A stretch of DNA of 43,474 nucleotides, from NCBI RefSeq assembly GCF_000381745.1, contig NZ_KB907008.1:1-43474 (forward strand), written 5' to 3'. The DNA is from Psychromonas ossibalaenae ATCC BAA-1528 (GTDB lineage: Bacteria; Pseudomonadota; Gammaproteobacteria; Enterobacterales; Psychromonadaceae). Below are positions 16,695 through 26,047 of this stretch, in pieces. The notes beneath the pieces are model-generated. The model was not told the DNA's origin, did no database searches, and worked only from the letters and a program-made list of their open reading frames with translations. Position numbers and translations under genes: made by a program. Each line of letters opens with the position of its first letter. Positions within the stretch are counted from its first letter, which is position 1.

Positions 16695-17357
16695 ATGTCA
16701 TCAGCAATGCGACCAATTGAATTAATCAGCTTTAAACTTTGCCCTTTTGTACAGCGTTCAGTAATCACCCTGAATAAAAAAGGCATCGACTACAAAATCA
16801 CCTATATTGATTTAGCGGATAAACCGGACTGGTTTTTAAAAATATCCCCGCTAGGTAAAGTGCCGGTCGTAAAATATGGTGATGATGTGCTGTTTGAATC
16901 CGCGGTTATTAATGAGTTTTTAGATGAAATCACCCCAGAGCAGATTATGCCGCAGGATCCGTTACAAAAAGCCAAAGACCGCGGCTGGATTGAATATCTC
17001 AGCCAGGTCACCATGAATCAATATATGCTGATGACAGCTGATAGCCAGGAAGCCTTTGAAACACATAAAATATCATTAACTGAAAAACTGCTGCGCTTAG
17101 AAAATACAGTCAGCGCAGACGGCTTTTTTAACGGCTCGGAATTCTCGTTAGTAGACAGCGCGTTTGCACCGGTATTAACCCGTTTAGATCTGGTTAAACG
17201 CTTTTTTAATTTTGATTTATTAGCTGACATGCCCAGGCTGCAGGCTTTATCTGCATTATTAATTAACCAGGATTATGTGAAAAAATCAGTTGTGGAAGAG
17301 TTTGATGAAATTATGCACGAGTCGTTAAAAAATAATAATAGTTATTTAACAGCTTAA
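16695..17357 (+). CDS. Glutathione S-transferase family protein
   Basis: 220 residues. The N-terminal thioredoxin-like domain starts PIELISFKLCPFVQRSVI; the CPFVQR motif (Cys16) matches omega-type or dehydroascorbate-reductase-like GSTs that use Cys rather than Ser/Tyr. PLGKVPVVKYGDDVLFESAVINEFLDE (in part) contains the cis-Pro and the ES glutathione-binding pair. A helical C-terminal domain follows (SLVDSAFAPVL). Cytosolic detoxification or thiol repair is the family role; the substrate is unknown. Control by the divergent HxlR-type regulator would fit an electrophile-stress response. Confidence 0.9.
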   Translation: MSSAMRPIELISFKLCPFVQRSVITLNKKGIDYKITYIDLADKPDWFLKISPLGKVPVVKYGDDVLFESAVINEFLDEITPEQIMPQDPLQKAKDRGWIEYLSQVTMNQYMLMTADSQEAFETHKISLTEKLLRLENTVSADGFFNGSEFSLVDSAFAPVLTRLDLVKRFFNFDLLADMPRLQALSALLINQDYVKKSVVEEFDEIMHESLKNNNSYLTA

Positions 17358-17372
17358 TCGTTTTAGAAAAGC

Positions 17373-17393
17373 GGGTATTTAACCTTTATACCC
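17373..17393. terminator. Hairpin in convergent gap (GST side)
   Basis: GGGTAT pairs with ATACCC around a 9-base loop, 15 bases after the GST stop codon, between two converging genes. Confidence 0.45.
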
Positions 17394-17401
17394 AGTTTAA
17401 T

Positions 17402-17442
17402 GGGCAGAGTTAACAATACATAGAAAATCATTAGCTCTGCCC
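17402..17442. terminator. Hairpin in convergent gap (lipoprotein side)
   Basis: GGGCAGAG pairs with CTCTGCCC and the pairing extends inward by TTAA/TTAG to about 12 bp. It lies 7 bases beyond the lipoprotein stop codon and could end transcription in that direction. Confidence 0.5.
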
Positions 17443-17449
17443 GGTTAAA

Positions 17450-19129
17450 TTATGCGGCAGGTATAGTCTCAGCTGCGGGCGCAACCTCAACTGCAGCAGG
17501 TGTGGCTTCTACAATTGACGCGGCTTCAACAAACGGCGCTGCTTCGACAACCGGCGCGCCTTCAACAACCGGTGCAGCTTCGACAACCGGTGCAGCTTCG
17601 ACAACCGGTGCAGCTTCGACAACCGGTGCAGCTTCAACAACCGGCGCAGCTTCAACAACCGGCGCAGCTTCGACAACCGGCGCAGCTTCAACAACCGGCG
17701 CAGCTTCAACAACCGGCGCAGCTTCGACAACCGGAGCAGCTTCGACAACTGGAGCAGCTTCAACAACCGGCGGTGTTTCTACAAGAGGTACAGCTTCTGT
17801 TACTGGTGCAGGTACGGCTCCAACCGCAGGTTCAGGCTGAGGAGATGCTGTAGATAGTGGTTCACTTTTGGGTTTTAACTTCGGTTCATTTAGTGGCGTC
17901 CTCTGTACAAGCTGCGCTTCCAACTGCTGCTTATAAGAATTAATCAAAGTCTGTAAATTAATTATCTGAAAATCACTGCGCTCTAACTGCTTAGCCAGTA
18001 CACTGTTTTGCTTTTGAGTTTCAAGAATTAAGACCTCCTGTTTATCATAAGCTGATGTTAATACCTCAATACTACTATCAAGCTGTGTGATGCGCTTTTC
18101 TAACTGCTCTTTGGCTTTGTTTTCGTGGAGCATATTAACAGCATCAACAATCAGCTTACTCTGTTCTCTTATCGGCTTATCTCTATAGTCTGAACCATTG
18201 AGTGCTTTTGAAACGCTTAGCAGCTTCCTTTCAAACTCTAATACCAGCGGCTCAAATTTTTCATCTTCCACGCTGGACAATAATTTAACTTCATTAGCAA
18301 TATTAGCAACGTGTGACAGTTCAAATTCAGCATCCACTACGCTTTTTTCTATCGCCTTTAAATCACGTGTATTAACTATGACGATATTTTCAACGTTACT
18401 AATTTCAGCTTGTGCTTTTGCATAACTGATAGCAGCTTCCCGATGAAAACCTTCACTCTTAAACATTTTCAATTTTGTCTGCAGAGGAGCCACAAACTTT
18501 TTCAAGACAACTTTAACTTCTAACGTTTTAGCTTTTTTGAGGAAAGTTACCTGCTCAGCCTGAGCATCGGCAAGCTCTCCTTCGGCAACATATTCAAACA
18601 ACTCACTGTAGTCACGATAAACAGCACGATAGTCATTGGCATAAACAGCCGCCGCATCAATTTCTGTTAAATACTGCATCTGCGCCCGAGAGTCAGACAA
18701 TACCTGATCCGCCTGCTCTTTGAGCTTAATAAGAGCAGCAAACTGCTTTTCAACTTTAACTAAATGCTCAGTAAATACTTGTGCATAGGTACCGGACGAA
18801 AATAGCGAATAGTTTTCCGAAGCCTTAGCCGGATCAAGCGCAATGACTTGATAAATTTCTTCTGTCTCACCCCAGGTTTCCTGCAGATCAGAATATAAAT
18901 CTGCAGAATAAATTTTTAGTTTCTGTGATTCTTTTAATGTCCCTAACCATGTTTCATATTGTGCTTTAGACTGCTCATACATAGAAAAGGCACTAACATC
19001 AGTCTGCTCTTGATTAGATGTGACGGTTTCGCGCGGTGCTTCTGATGTACTCTGACAACCGCTTAGAGCAAACAGTACAGCTAGAGTCACTACTGCGGGC
19101 AGGTTTTTGACTACAAGTTTATTGTCCAT
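17450..19129 (-). CDS. Lipoprotein with coiled-coil body and (AAPVVE)n tail
   Basis: 559 residues. The N-terminus is a lipoprotein signal with lipobox LSGC (Cys25). Residues ~50-410 are rich in Glu, Lys, Leu and Ala in long helices ([34 protein letters not shown]), consistent with a coiled coil. From ~425 a Pro/Glu linker leads into hexapeptide repeats (A-A-P-V-V-E) down to the C-terminus. Ser, not Asp, follows Cys+1 Gln (CQST), so outer-membrane sorting is expected. A rod-like outer-membrane lipoprotein with a flexible Pro-rich tail that could reach into or through the periplasm is a fair guess; I know no function. AAGGAA precedes the start. Confidence 0.75.
   Translation of the reverse strand: MDNKLVVKNLPAVVTLAVLFALSGCQSTSEAPRETVTSNQEQTDVSAFSMYEQSKAQYETWLGTLKESQKLKIYSADLYSDLQETWGETEEIYQVIALDPAKASENYSLFSSGTYAQVFTEHLVKVEKQFAALIKLKEQADQVLSDSRAQMQYLTEIDAAAVYANDYRAVYRDYSELFEYVAEGELADAQAEQVTFLKKAKTLEVKVVLKKFVAPLQTKLKMFKSEGFHREAAISYAKAQAEISNVENIVIVNTRDLKAIEKSVVDAEFELSHVANIANEVKLLSSVEDEKFEPLVLEFERKLLSVSKALNGSDYRDKPIREQSKLIVDAVNMLHENKAKEQLEKRITQLDSSIEVLTSAYDKQEVLILETQKQNSVLAKQLERSDFQIINLQTLINSYKQQLEAQLVQRTPLNEPKLKPKSEPLSTASPQPEPAVGAVPAPVTEAVPLVETPPVVEAAPVVEAAPVVEAAPVVEAAPVVEAAPVVEAAPVVEAAPVVEAAPVVEAAPVVEAAPVVEAAPVVEGAPVVEAAPFVEAASIVEATPAAVEVAPAAETIPAA
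17523..17774 (-). repeat. Fourteen tandem 18-bp units inside the lipoprotein gene
   Basis: Exactly 14 units of 18 bp (plus strand gcttcRacaaccggYgca) occupy 17523-17774. Inner units differ only at third-codon positions; outer units are more degenerate. Because the unit has no stop in several frames, long open frames appear on both strands here; only the minus-strand lipoprotein frame continues into a sensible protein. Confidence 0.95.
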
Positions 19130-19476
19130 AATTTATCATTCCTTTTTCTTACGCATTTCAGCAGAAAACTGCATAGACTGTGCTTAAAACACTGCTCATG
19201 CATTTGATATAACTAACCATTTTTTCAATTTTAAGGGAGGGGGATTTGATTATTTCCTACTTTTTATGTGTACCCAAGTATAGATTAATCGGCAAGCAGT
19301 TTCATTGATTAAATCACATTAATATCAAACTCAGTAGCTAGAGCCAATTTGACGCTTAAATAATTCCTGTTTTATTTTTCAGCACACTGCAGGGGAAGGA
19401 ATAAAGTAATAATATTTAATACCCTATTTTTAACAGCATCAGAGATTATATGGCTGATCAATATATACTGAAAAAT
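19130..19476. other. Gene-free stretch upstream of the lipoprotein
   Basis: About 350 bp, AT-rich; presumably carries the lipoprotein promoter. Nothing else recognised. Confidence 0.5.
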
Positions 19477-19590
19477 AGCAGATTATTCCATCTCTATCTC
19501 CCGTCGAATTTTCTGCAGTGCCACGTATTCTGTCATTGAGTGCAACGCTTGCTCCAGCAACGGAATGTTTCCTGTGGCTGATGAAAATTT
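19477..19590 (-). pseudogene. 3' remnant of a substrate-binding-protein-like gene
   Basis: About 90 bp align with 26042-26131 (shared AGCAGATTATTCCAT, TTCTGTCATTGAG), and the next ~20 bp match the region near 26300, so about 165 bp are missing inside. Read on the minus strand the first part gives a C-terminus ...SMTEYVALQKIRREIEME, parallel to ...SMTEDGTLQRIRQIIEME of the gene at 26048. No start or signal peptide remains. Confidence 0.8.
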
Positions 19591-19710
19591 AATATGTTGA
19601 ATTAACACACACCAATTAATATTATGACTAATAATATTAATAAAGTTATTGACCATTGAGGATTAGGCTGGCATTTTATTAGAAACCTTTTATTTCTTGC
19701 TGGACCAAAT

Positions 19711-20778
19711 ATGATTAAAACTAATTTAGCTTTACTTAAAGAGAGTATAACGCACGAACCGTCTTTTGACGGACAATCAGCCCGACTCATCACTCTGGAA
19801 AATGCTAATGGAATGACAGTTTCATTCATGGATATAGGAGCATCCTGGCTAAGTACCTGTTTACCTGTCAAAGGTGAGCAGCGTGAAGTACTACTTCGTT
19901 CTACTAATATGACGGAGCATATGAAGCAGAACGCGTACTTTGGCTCTATCGTTGGACGATATGCTAACCGTATTGCCAATGGTCAATTTACACTTGAAGG
20001 GCATAGTTACCAGCTGGATATCAATAACGGCAAAAACTCTCTGCATGGCGGTTTTCAAGGGTATGATAAACGCCGATGGACGATCAAATCACAGTCAAAT
20101 AATCATGTTATGTTTACATTAGAATCGAATGATGGTGACCAAGGATATCCGGGCCGAGTGACAGTGGTAGTGACTTACACTTTAACTGAACAGAACTCAG
20201 TTGAAATTACTTACTATGCGGAAACAGATAAGGCGACTCCACTGAATCTTACCAATCATGCTTACTTTAACTTGGCCGGTGAAAGCAGTACTGCCAAAAG
20301 TACCGATCACACTTTAATACTTAACGCTGATTATTACTTACCGACCAATGAAAGTTTAATTCCGACTGGTGAATTACGCAGCGTAACGTCCACCAGCTTT
20401 GATTTTAGGCAAGCAAAATCTATCGGCCGTGATTTTCTTTCTGAACCGGATCAAGAGATTGCTGGAGGCTATGACCACGCCTTTATGTTTAGCAAGGAAG
20501 TAACTGACGGTCAACAAGATGCAGCGGTTCTTATATCACCAGATAAAGACATAGTTATGAAAGTTAAAACAACCAAACCAGCCATTCAGTTTTACTCAGG
20601 AAATTTCCTAGTTGATACTCCAGGGGCATCAAAAGAGTATCAGCGCTATGACGGGCTGGCGCTGGAAACGCAATTCCTTCCTGATGGACCAAACCACCCT
20701 GAGTGGAAAAAAAACAGCGGTATACTTAACGCAGGGGAGATCTACCAGCACCAGACAAGTTACCTGTTTGAGTTTTAA
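19711..20778 (+). CDS. galM: Aldose 1-epimerase (mutarotase)
   Basis: 355 residues, the usual GalM length. It interconverts alpha and beta anomers of aldoses such as galactose, glucose or arabinose in the cytoplasm (no signal peptide). The family active-site residues are in place: His112 in NSLHGGFQG, His183 in LNLTNHAYFNLAG, and Glu319 in LALETQFLPDGPNHP. GGYDHAF (residues 252-258) is also conserved. It is the first gene of a same-strand cluster with a LacI regulator, an MFS transporter and a GH127 arabinofuranosidase, so it may act on L-arabinose or its furanose/pyranose forms here. The region just upstream carries a dead gene fragment, not a recognisable operator. Confidence 0.93.
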   Translation: MIKTNLALLKESITHEPSFDGQSARLITLENANGMTVSFMDIGASWLSTCLPVKGEQREVLLRSTNMTEHMKQNAYFGSIVGRYANRIANGQFTLEGHSYQLDINNGKNSLHGGFQGYDKRRWTIKSQSNNHVMFTLESNDGDQGYPGRVTVVVTYTLTEQNSVEITYYAETDKATPLNLTNHAYFNLAGESSTAKSTDHTLILNADYYLPTNESLIPTGELRSVTSTSFDFRQAKSIGRDFLSEPDQEIAGGYDHAFMFSKEVTDGQQDAAVLISPDKDIVMKVKTTKPAIQFYSGNFLVDTPGASKEYQRYDGLALETQFLPDGPNHPEWKKNSGILNAGEIYQHQTSYLFEF

Positions 20779-21167
20779 TTTAGCTACAAGTTAAATGCTT
20801 CGGTTGTTTGAGGAGACTAAAAAACGGATTGGTGTTGATACTTTTTTCAGTACTCGTTTCCTCCGCAAACCGAAGAACTAACCTGCATCAACCACACAAT
20901 ATCATAATACCTGTGAACTCATGCAGGCAGCATAATTTCAGATCGTTATATCGCTATGCTCGCTGTAAATCACTGCTAAAAACGATTTAAAGGAGAATAC
21001 GTAATTGTTAGTACTTATCAGATGATTTCACCTTTAATTTTAGTTAACATTGTCAGCTTAAAAATTCTTAAGGCTGTGAATTTTGGTATTTTCCCTTACA
21101 TAGAAATAATTCTATTATATGCACGCAAATACTTATTTTGGAGCGAACTGTTAAACAAGGTTTTATC
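20779..21167. other. Gene-free stretch with possible folded RNA
   Basis: Holds a long imperfect inverted repeat (CTTCGGTT 20798-20805 with AACCGAAG 20868-20875 and partly paired flanks GTTTGAGGAG / CCTCCGC) and a second weaker one (CCTGCAT ... ATGCAGG, about 20882-20933). No convincing gene. It could be a terminator region for galM or a small structured RNA. Confidence 0.4.
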
Positions 21168-22190
21168 ATGAGTAAAAAAGTTACAATGAGTGATATAGCG
21201 GCTGCTGTTGGGGTTTCCCAGTCAACAGTTTCGTTAGTTCTAAACGGATCAACTTCAATCAAAATAACAGATGTGACACGAAAGAAAGTGCTAGATACTG
21301 CGGAGTCACTAGGTTACCGAAATAAAAAAGTAATTCATGCAAGCAGTGGAACAAAGAAAATTGCAATGGTGGTTAACTGGGTTATTGGTTATGACCCGTT
21401 TATTAGTGCGATTAATGCATGTCGAGAGGAAGCCTGGGCAAATGACTACGTTTTAGTGATCTTTAATTACGGCCATGACAAAATGCTGGCGAGTAAAATA
21501 GAAGAAGAAATTAATAATAACGAATATGTAGGCTTAATTTATGCGTCGAGCATGACTCGTATTTTAGAACAGCAAAGGGTTAACACTCACCTCCCATGTG
21601 TACTGCTTAATTGCACCAATGAAAGTAACCTGCAGGCTCCAAGTATACTGCCAGCAGATATAATTGGAGCCTACAAAGCGACAAAACATCTTATTGAACA
21701 AGGTTATCGTCGTATTGCTATATTAACAGGCGAAAGCTGGATGTGGGCAACCGAACAGCGTATCAAGGGCTACCGGCAAGCACTATTGGATGCTGATATT
21801 TCCTTAAATGATGAGTATGTACTCGAAGCAAACTGGTCATTAAAGGAGGCTTACCAGCAAACTCTTAAGCTTCTTGATTTAAACACACCTCCAAAAGCGA
21901 TATTTTGCAGTAGTGATTATATGGCACTGGGATGCTATCAAGCAGTTATCGAACGAGGGCTCCATATCCCAAACGACATTGCAGTAGTCGGATATGATAA
22001 TAAAGAGCTCGCCTTAGAAGTCTCTCCAGATTTAACATCTGTTGATTCGCCTTACTTAGAAATGGGCAGGCAGGCAGTCGAATCATTATTAACATTGCTA
22101 GAAAATCAGCCGTTACTTTCAATGAAACGTAAGGTTGAAGGTGAGTTGATTGTGCGTCGTTCTTCGATTAAAAATCATACCGATACCTAA
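21168..22190 (+). CDS. LacI-family transcriptional regulator of the arabinoside locus
   Basis: 340 residues from the ATG preceded by AAGG; an upstream in-frame start (21138) would add 10 residues ahead of the HTH. The N-terminal HTH is canonical: TMSDIAAAVGVSQSTVSLVLNG, then VTRKKVLDTAESLGYR (in part). A periplasmic-binding-protein-like sugar domain follows (GYRRIAILTGES; PPKAIFCSSDYMALGCYQAV; AVVGYDNKELALEVSPDLTSVDSP). It lies between galM and the transporter-GH127 pair, so these are its likely targets. The palindrome TTGTACGTACAA before the transporter has the central CG step typical of LacI-family operators. Confidence 0.93.
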   Translation: MSKKVTMSDIAAAVGVSQSTVSLVLNGSTSIKITDVTRKKVLDTAESLGYRNKKVIHASSGTKKIAMVVNWVIGYDPFISAINACREEAWANDYVLVIFNYGHDKMLASKIEEEINNNEYVGLIYASSMTRILEQQRVNTHLPCVLLNCTNESNLQAPSILPADIIGAYKATKHLIEQGYRRIAILTGESWMWATEQRIKGYRQALLDADISLNDEYVLEANWSLKEAYQQTLKLLDLNTPPKAIFCSSDYMALGCYQAVIERGLHIPNDIAVVGYDNKELALEVSPDLTSVDSPYLEMGRQAVESLLTLLENQPLLSMKRKVEGELIVRRSSIKNHTDT

Positions 22191-22580
22191 CGAAGCAGAA
22201 CTCAGGCGCGCACAAATCAGAACCTATCCTAATAAATGATCAGCTGACTAGCAGTCATCAAACAGCTGATCTTGCGCTATTAAGACAACCAAAGCTCCTG
22301 CCGTACCCGGCTCCTTTTTTATTAGCTTAGTATTATCCTACCCCAACAGCATCAGCGTACATATTATTTCATACCACTTTCCCTATAACTAAGTGGCTTC
22401 CAATAACAACCTACTATCCTATTGATATCAAACAAAAACATGCGAATAAACTCAATTATCTAACTCAACGGCGACCTCAGTAAGCTGGCAATTATTGTGA
22501 GCAGTGCCATATATGTGAACTAAGCTGATTGCCCAATAATTTATTTACTAATAATATTACTAATAAATTAACAAGCATCT
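22191..22580. other. Intergenic stretch with two weak hairpins
   Basis: GATCAGCTG (22238) pairs with CAGCTGATC (22263-22271), and a short GCCG/CGGC stem near 22299 is followed by TCCTTTTTT, which may end the lacI-type transcript. Otherwise nothing recognised. Confidence 0.4.
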
Positions 22581-22592
22581 TTGTACGTACAA
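22581..22592. promoter_or_regulatory. Perfect palindromic operator, arabinose-repressor-like
   Basis: TTGTACGTACAA is a perfect 12-bp palindrome 33 bp before the transporter start. It equals the core of the Bacillus AraR operator consensus (ATTTGTACGTACAAAT), although the local regulator is of LacI type and not the GntR-HTH AraR type. One copy only was found in the window. Confidence 0.65.
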
Positions 22593-22624
22593 CATATCAC
22601 TTATCAACTTTGAGGAAAAACACG

Positions 22625-23878
22625 ATGAAATTGAAGTTAAAAATAGGGCAGATGCAGTTTCTGCAGTTTATTGCCTGGGGTTCATGGTTAATCACTATCG
22701 GGGCTTACGCTTTTAATACAAAAGGCTGGTCGGCATCTGAGTTTTCTGCCGTATTTTCAACAATAGGCATTTCCGCATTATTTATGCCTCCATTAATAGG
22801 GGCTATAGCCGATAGATGGATTAATGCTGAACGTCTTTACAGCCTGCTGCATTTGGCGTGTGCATTGTGTATGCTGGCAGTGCCTATGATTGACAGCGCT
22901 GATATGCTTTTTTGGGTGATGCTGGTCAATATGTGTTTCTATATGCCCACTATTTCGCTAGCTTACTCTATCTCCTATAGAACGATGGAAGATGCCGGTA
23001 TGGATATCATTAAGGAATATCCACCATTGCGTGTATGGGGAACCATCGGCTTCGCGGCTGGTATGTGGTGTACTAGTCTATCGGGACTGGAAACGTCGGC
23101 ATGGCAATTTTATATTTCGGCATTTTCGTCATTAATGGCGGCACTCTTAGCTTTAACCCTGCCTAAATGCACCCCGCTAAACTCCTCAGCAAAACTAACC
23201 GTAGGAAGCATATTAGGTCTGGATGCACTGAAGCTGTTCAAGGAATATCGTACTGGAGTATTTCTTATATTTGCTATGTTGCTAGGTGTGTGTATGCAGC
23301 TTAGTAACGCGTATGCTGCCGCTTATATTCATGATTTTGGCCGTATAGAAGAATATGCAGACTCAATCATTCTTAAATTCCCTGCAGTTATAGTTTCTTT
23401 AGGACAGATGTCTGAAATGCTCTTTATTCTGGTAATTCCATTTGTATTGAAAAAATGGGGTATTAGAAAAGTAATGATCATAAGTATGGTGGCATGGGTA
23501 TTCCGCTGGCTACTTCTTGCTTACGGCAATCCAGCAGACGGCTTATTTCTAATTATTGGCTCTATGATTATCTGGGGCATGGCCTTTGATTTCTTTAATC
23601 TTTCCGGCTCCCTGTTTATCGAAAAAGAAGCCGATCCGGCTATACGCTCAAGTGCCCAGGGCTTATTCCAGGTGATGGTCGTAGGTTTAGGTGCCATTAT
23701 CGGCAGCGTTGCCAGCGGCTGGTTGATTGATAATTTCTTCACTCATAATGGGGTGAGAGACTGGCAGGGTATTATGCTGTCATTCGCAGCTTACAGCGCT
23801 GTTGTAACAGTGTTATTTATTGTCTTGTTCAAAGATGAAAAAAAGCAAACAAACAGCATGACTACGCAAACTGTCTAA
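22625..23878 (+). CDS. MFS transporter of the nucleoside:H+ symporter (NupG/XapB) family
   Basis: 417 residues from the ATG with GAGGA upstream (a start 96 bases earlier has none); E. coli NupG is 418. The N-terminus KIGQMQFLQFIAWGSWLITIGAY, the loop ALFMPPLIGAIADRW and the segment MEDAGMDIIKEYPPLRVWGTIGFAAGMW (quoted in part) match the NHS family closely. Twelve membrane helices are expected. Although NupG carries nucleosides, this gene is 14 bp before a GH127 glycosidase and behind an arabinose-type operator, so uptake of an L-arabinoside is the better guess here. NHS-type transporters are known next to glycosidases in other bacteria. Confidence 0.85.
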   Translation: MKLKLKIGQMQFLQFIAWGSWLITIGAYAFNTKGWSASEFSAVFSTIGISALFMPPLIGAIADRWINAERLYSLLHLACALCMLAVPMIDSADMLFWVMLVNMCFYMPTISLAYSISYRTMEDAGMDIIKEYPPLRVWGTIGFAAGMWCTSLSGLETSAWQFYISAFSSLMAALLALTLPKCTPLNSSAKLTVGSILGLDALKLFKEYRTGVFLIFAMLLGVCMQLSNAYAAAYIHDFGRIEEYADSIILKFPAVIVSLGQMSEMLFILVIPFVLKKWGIRKVMIISMVAWVFRWLLLAYGNPADGLFLIIGSMIIWGMAFDFFNLSGSLFIEKEADPAIRSSAQGLFQVMVVGLGAIIGSVASGWLIDNFFTHNGVRDWQGIMLSFAAYSAVVTVLFIVLFKDEKKQTNSMTTQTV

Positions 23879-23892
23879 GAGGAAATAATACG

Positions 23893-25770
23893 ATGAAACA
23901 AGTTCAAACATTAAAATTTACCCCGTTTCCTTTACAGAACATCACACCTAAAGGTTGGTTAAACAGACAGCTGGAAATTCAAGCATCAGGATTAAGCGGC
24001 CATTTAGATGAATTCTGGCCAGATATAAAAGACAGCGCATGGTTTGGCGGTGACGCAGAAGGCTGGGAGCGAGGCCCGTACTGGCTTGATGGTATAATGC
24101 CGCTGGCTTATTTACTAAAATCAGAAGTTTTATGCGAAAAAGTCAGAAAATATATGGGCTATATTATTGAAAACCAGCATGAAGACGGCTGGCTTGGCCC
24201 TAAAGAGTCTAACGTTTCTAATCCAGAAGCAAAAGAAGGTTATGATATCTGGGCTCAATTTTTAGCGCTAAAAATGCTTGTGCAGTACCATCAGATAACT
24301 GCAGATCCAAGAGCTGTTATAGCAGTTAAAAAAGGGCTGCGCAAGATTGACGAATCGATCAACTGGGTTCCGCTATTTGACTGGGGTCAAGCAAGGTGGT
24401 TTGAGGCTCTCATTCCTATCTTCTGGTTGTATGAAAAACAACCCGAGTCTTGGCTGTTGGATCTTGCCACAAAGTTAGAAGCTCAAGGGTTTGGCTGGGA
24501 TAAATTTTTCAAATCATGGCCAATGACCAAAGCAACGAAAAAAAATGGCTGGAACTTCATGAGTCATGTTGTAAATAATGCAATGGCAGTTAAAGCTTAT
24601 GCTCTTACATCAAGAAACTCTAGCCAGTCTTCAAACCAAGAAACTGTCGACCACATGATATCTTTACTTGACAAGTATCACGGCACGGCTGTCGGTACAT
24701 TTAGCGGCGATGAGTGTTTAGCAGGTAAAGAACCGACTCGAGGTACGGAGCTATGTGCAATAGTTGAATATATGTATTCTCTTGAGCACCTTGTACAAGT
24801 TTATGGAGACGTAAAATACTCTGATAGATTAGAGAAAATTGCCTTTAATGCATTACCGGCAGCCTTTACTCGAGACATGTGGGCACATCAGTATGATCAA
24901 CAAGTCAACCAGGTTGCCTGCAAGGTTGATGAATCTATGCCGTGGTGCACGAATGATCCCGATGCAAATATATACGGCTTAGAGCCACATTTCGGCTGTT
25001 GTACTTCTAACTATCATCAAGGCTGGCCTAAATTTGCAGCAAACTTATGGATGGCTACTGAAGATGGTGGTTTAGCTGCCGTTGCTTTTGCACCTTCAGC
25101 GCTAAGCTCAGAGGTGGGAGGTGTTCATACATCTGTCGAATTAATCACTGACTACCCATTTAAGCATGACCTTCATTTTAAGATTAGCAGTGAAAAGCCG
25201 AATCAATTTCCTTTTTATCTACGCATACCTGAATGGGTACAAGAAGCTGCAGTTACTATTAATGGGGAGCCTGCAGAAAATATCGTAGTTGGTGAGTACT
25301 TTAAAATAGAGCAAGAGTGGCATCTAGAGTGCGTTGTTGCAGTTAAGTTTACAAGTAAAGTAAATGTTAAAGACAGACTTAACGGCGCAGTCAGTTTTGA
25401 ACACGGTCCTCTGGTTTACGCTCTCCCTATTAAAGAAAAAAGAGAGCAGATAAACCAAGATAAGCCTTATCGAGAGTTTCCTCATTGTGACTATGAAATA
25501 ACAGCACTCTCACCATGGAACTATGCTATTTCTACTCAGAGCATTTTTGATACAACTGAAAAGATGATTGATCAGAATACTCCATTTAGTAGTCTGCACC
25601 CTCCTGTAATATTAAAGGTAAAAGGAAAAATAGTTCCTCAGTGGCAAATGCAGGGAGCTGCAGCGGCTCCTGTCCCTCATAATCCAGAAACAGAAGAGAA
25701 CGAACAAAACTTAAAGCTCGTTCCATTTGGCTGTACTCATTTGCGAATAGGAGAGTTTCCATCTTATTAA
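23893..25770 (+). CDS. GH127-type beta-L-arabinofuranosidase (DUF1680)
   Basis: 625 residues, no signal peptide, so cytoplasmic. An (alpha/alpha)6 barrel comes first (GPYWLDGIMPLAYLL near 61; GWLGP near 99; NNAMAVKAYAL near 228), then beta-sandwich domains. The metal/catalytic set of the family is visible: Glu286-x-Cys288 (GTELCAIVEY) and the Cys369-Cys370 pair in FGCCTSNYHQGWPKF, corresponding to Glu338, Cys340, Cys417 and Cys418 of HypBA1, where the second Cys is the nucleophile and a zinc holds the cluster. It would release L-arabinose from imported beta-linked arabinosides. It forms an operon with the transporter (14-bp gap, AGAGGAAATAA ribosome site). GH146 is a possible alternative class. 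Confidence 0.9.
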   Translation: MKQVQTLKFTPFPLQNITPKGWLNRQLEIQASGLSGHLDEFWPDIKDSAWFGGDAEGWERGPYWLDGIMPLAYLLKSEVLCEKVRKYMGYIIENQHEDGWLGPKESNVSNPEAKEGYDIWAQFLALKMLVQYHQITADPRAVIAVKKGLRKIDESINWVPLFDWGQARWFEALIPIFWLYEKQPESWLLDLATKLEAQGFGWDKFFKSWPMTKATKKNGWNFMSHVVNNAMAVKAYALTSRNSSQSSNQETVDHMISLLDKYHGTAVGTFSGDECLAGKEPTRGTELCAIVEYMYSLEHLVQVYGDVKYSDRLEKIAFNALPAAFTRDMWAHQYDQQVNQVACKVDESMPWCTNDPDANIYGLEPHFGCCTSNYHQGWPKFAANLWMATEDGGLAAVAFAPSALSSEVGGVHTSVELITDYPFKHDLHFKISSEKPNQFPFYLRIPEWVQEAAVTINGEPAENIVVGEYFKIEQEWHLECVVAVKFTSKVNVKDRLNGAVSFEHGPLVYALPIKEKREQINQDKPYREFPHCDYEITALSPWNYAISTQSIFDTTEKMIDQNTPFSSLHPPVILKVKGKIVPQWQMQGAAAAPVPHNPETEENEQNLKLVPFGCTHLRIGEFPSY

Positions 25771-26047
25771 GCTCAACAGAGAATGATGCATTCAAATTAA
25801 TATAACGAATTAAGAGCCTATAGCTTCGCAAATTGGAAATAAAAATCTGATGGGCTATAGAGGCTCATATTGATTAATAACTCTAATCAACGAGCTTAAT
25901 GCTGCTTAGGCATGCTCTAACTAAGCTGATTACGACTCTATATACAAAGCACTGAACGTAGACACGCCGGTGCTTTCTTTTATCCAGCTGGAGAAAATGT
26001 CCTACATCAACTCATATCCGTTTCAGATACATGATCTGTTCAGCAGA

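Noticed and set aside
17500-17853. Long open frames on the plus strand and a second minus-strand frame over the lipoprotein repeat
   Set aside because: They exist only because an 18-bp unit without stops keeps several frames open; outside the repeat they make no sensible protein and lack ribosome sites.
20808-20990. 60-residue frame starting at TTG with a hydrophobic N-terminus
   Set aside because: No ribosome site, rare start, and it lies over an inverted repeat in a gap; the signal-peptide look is probably chance.
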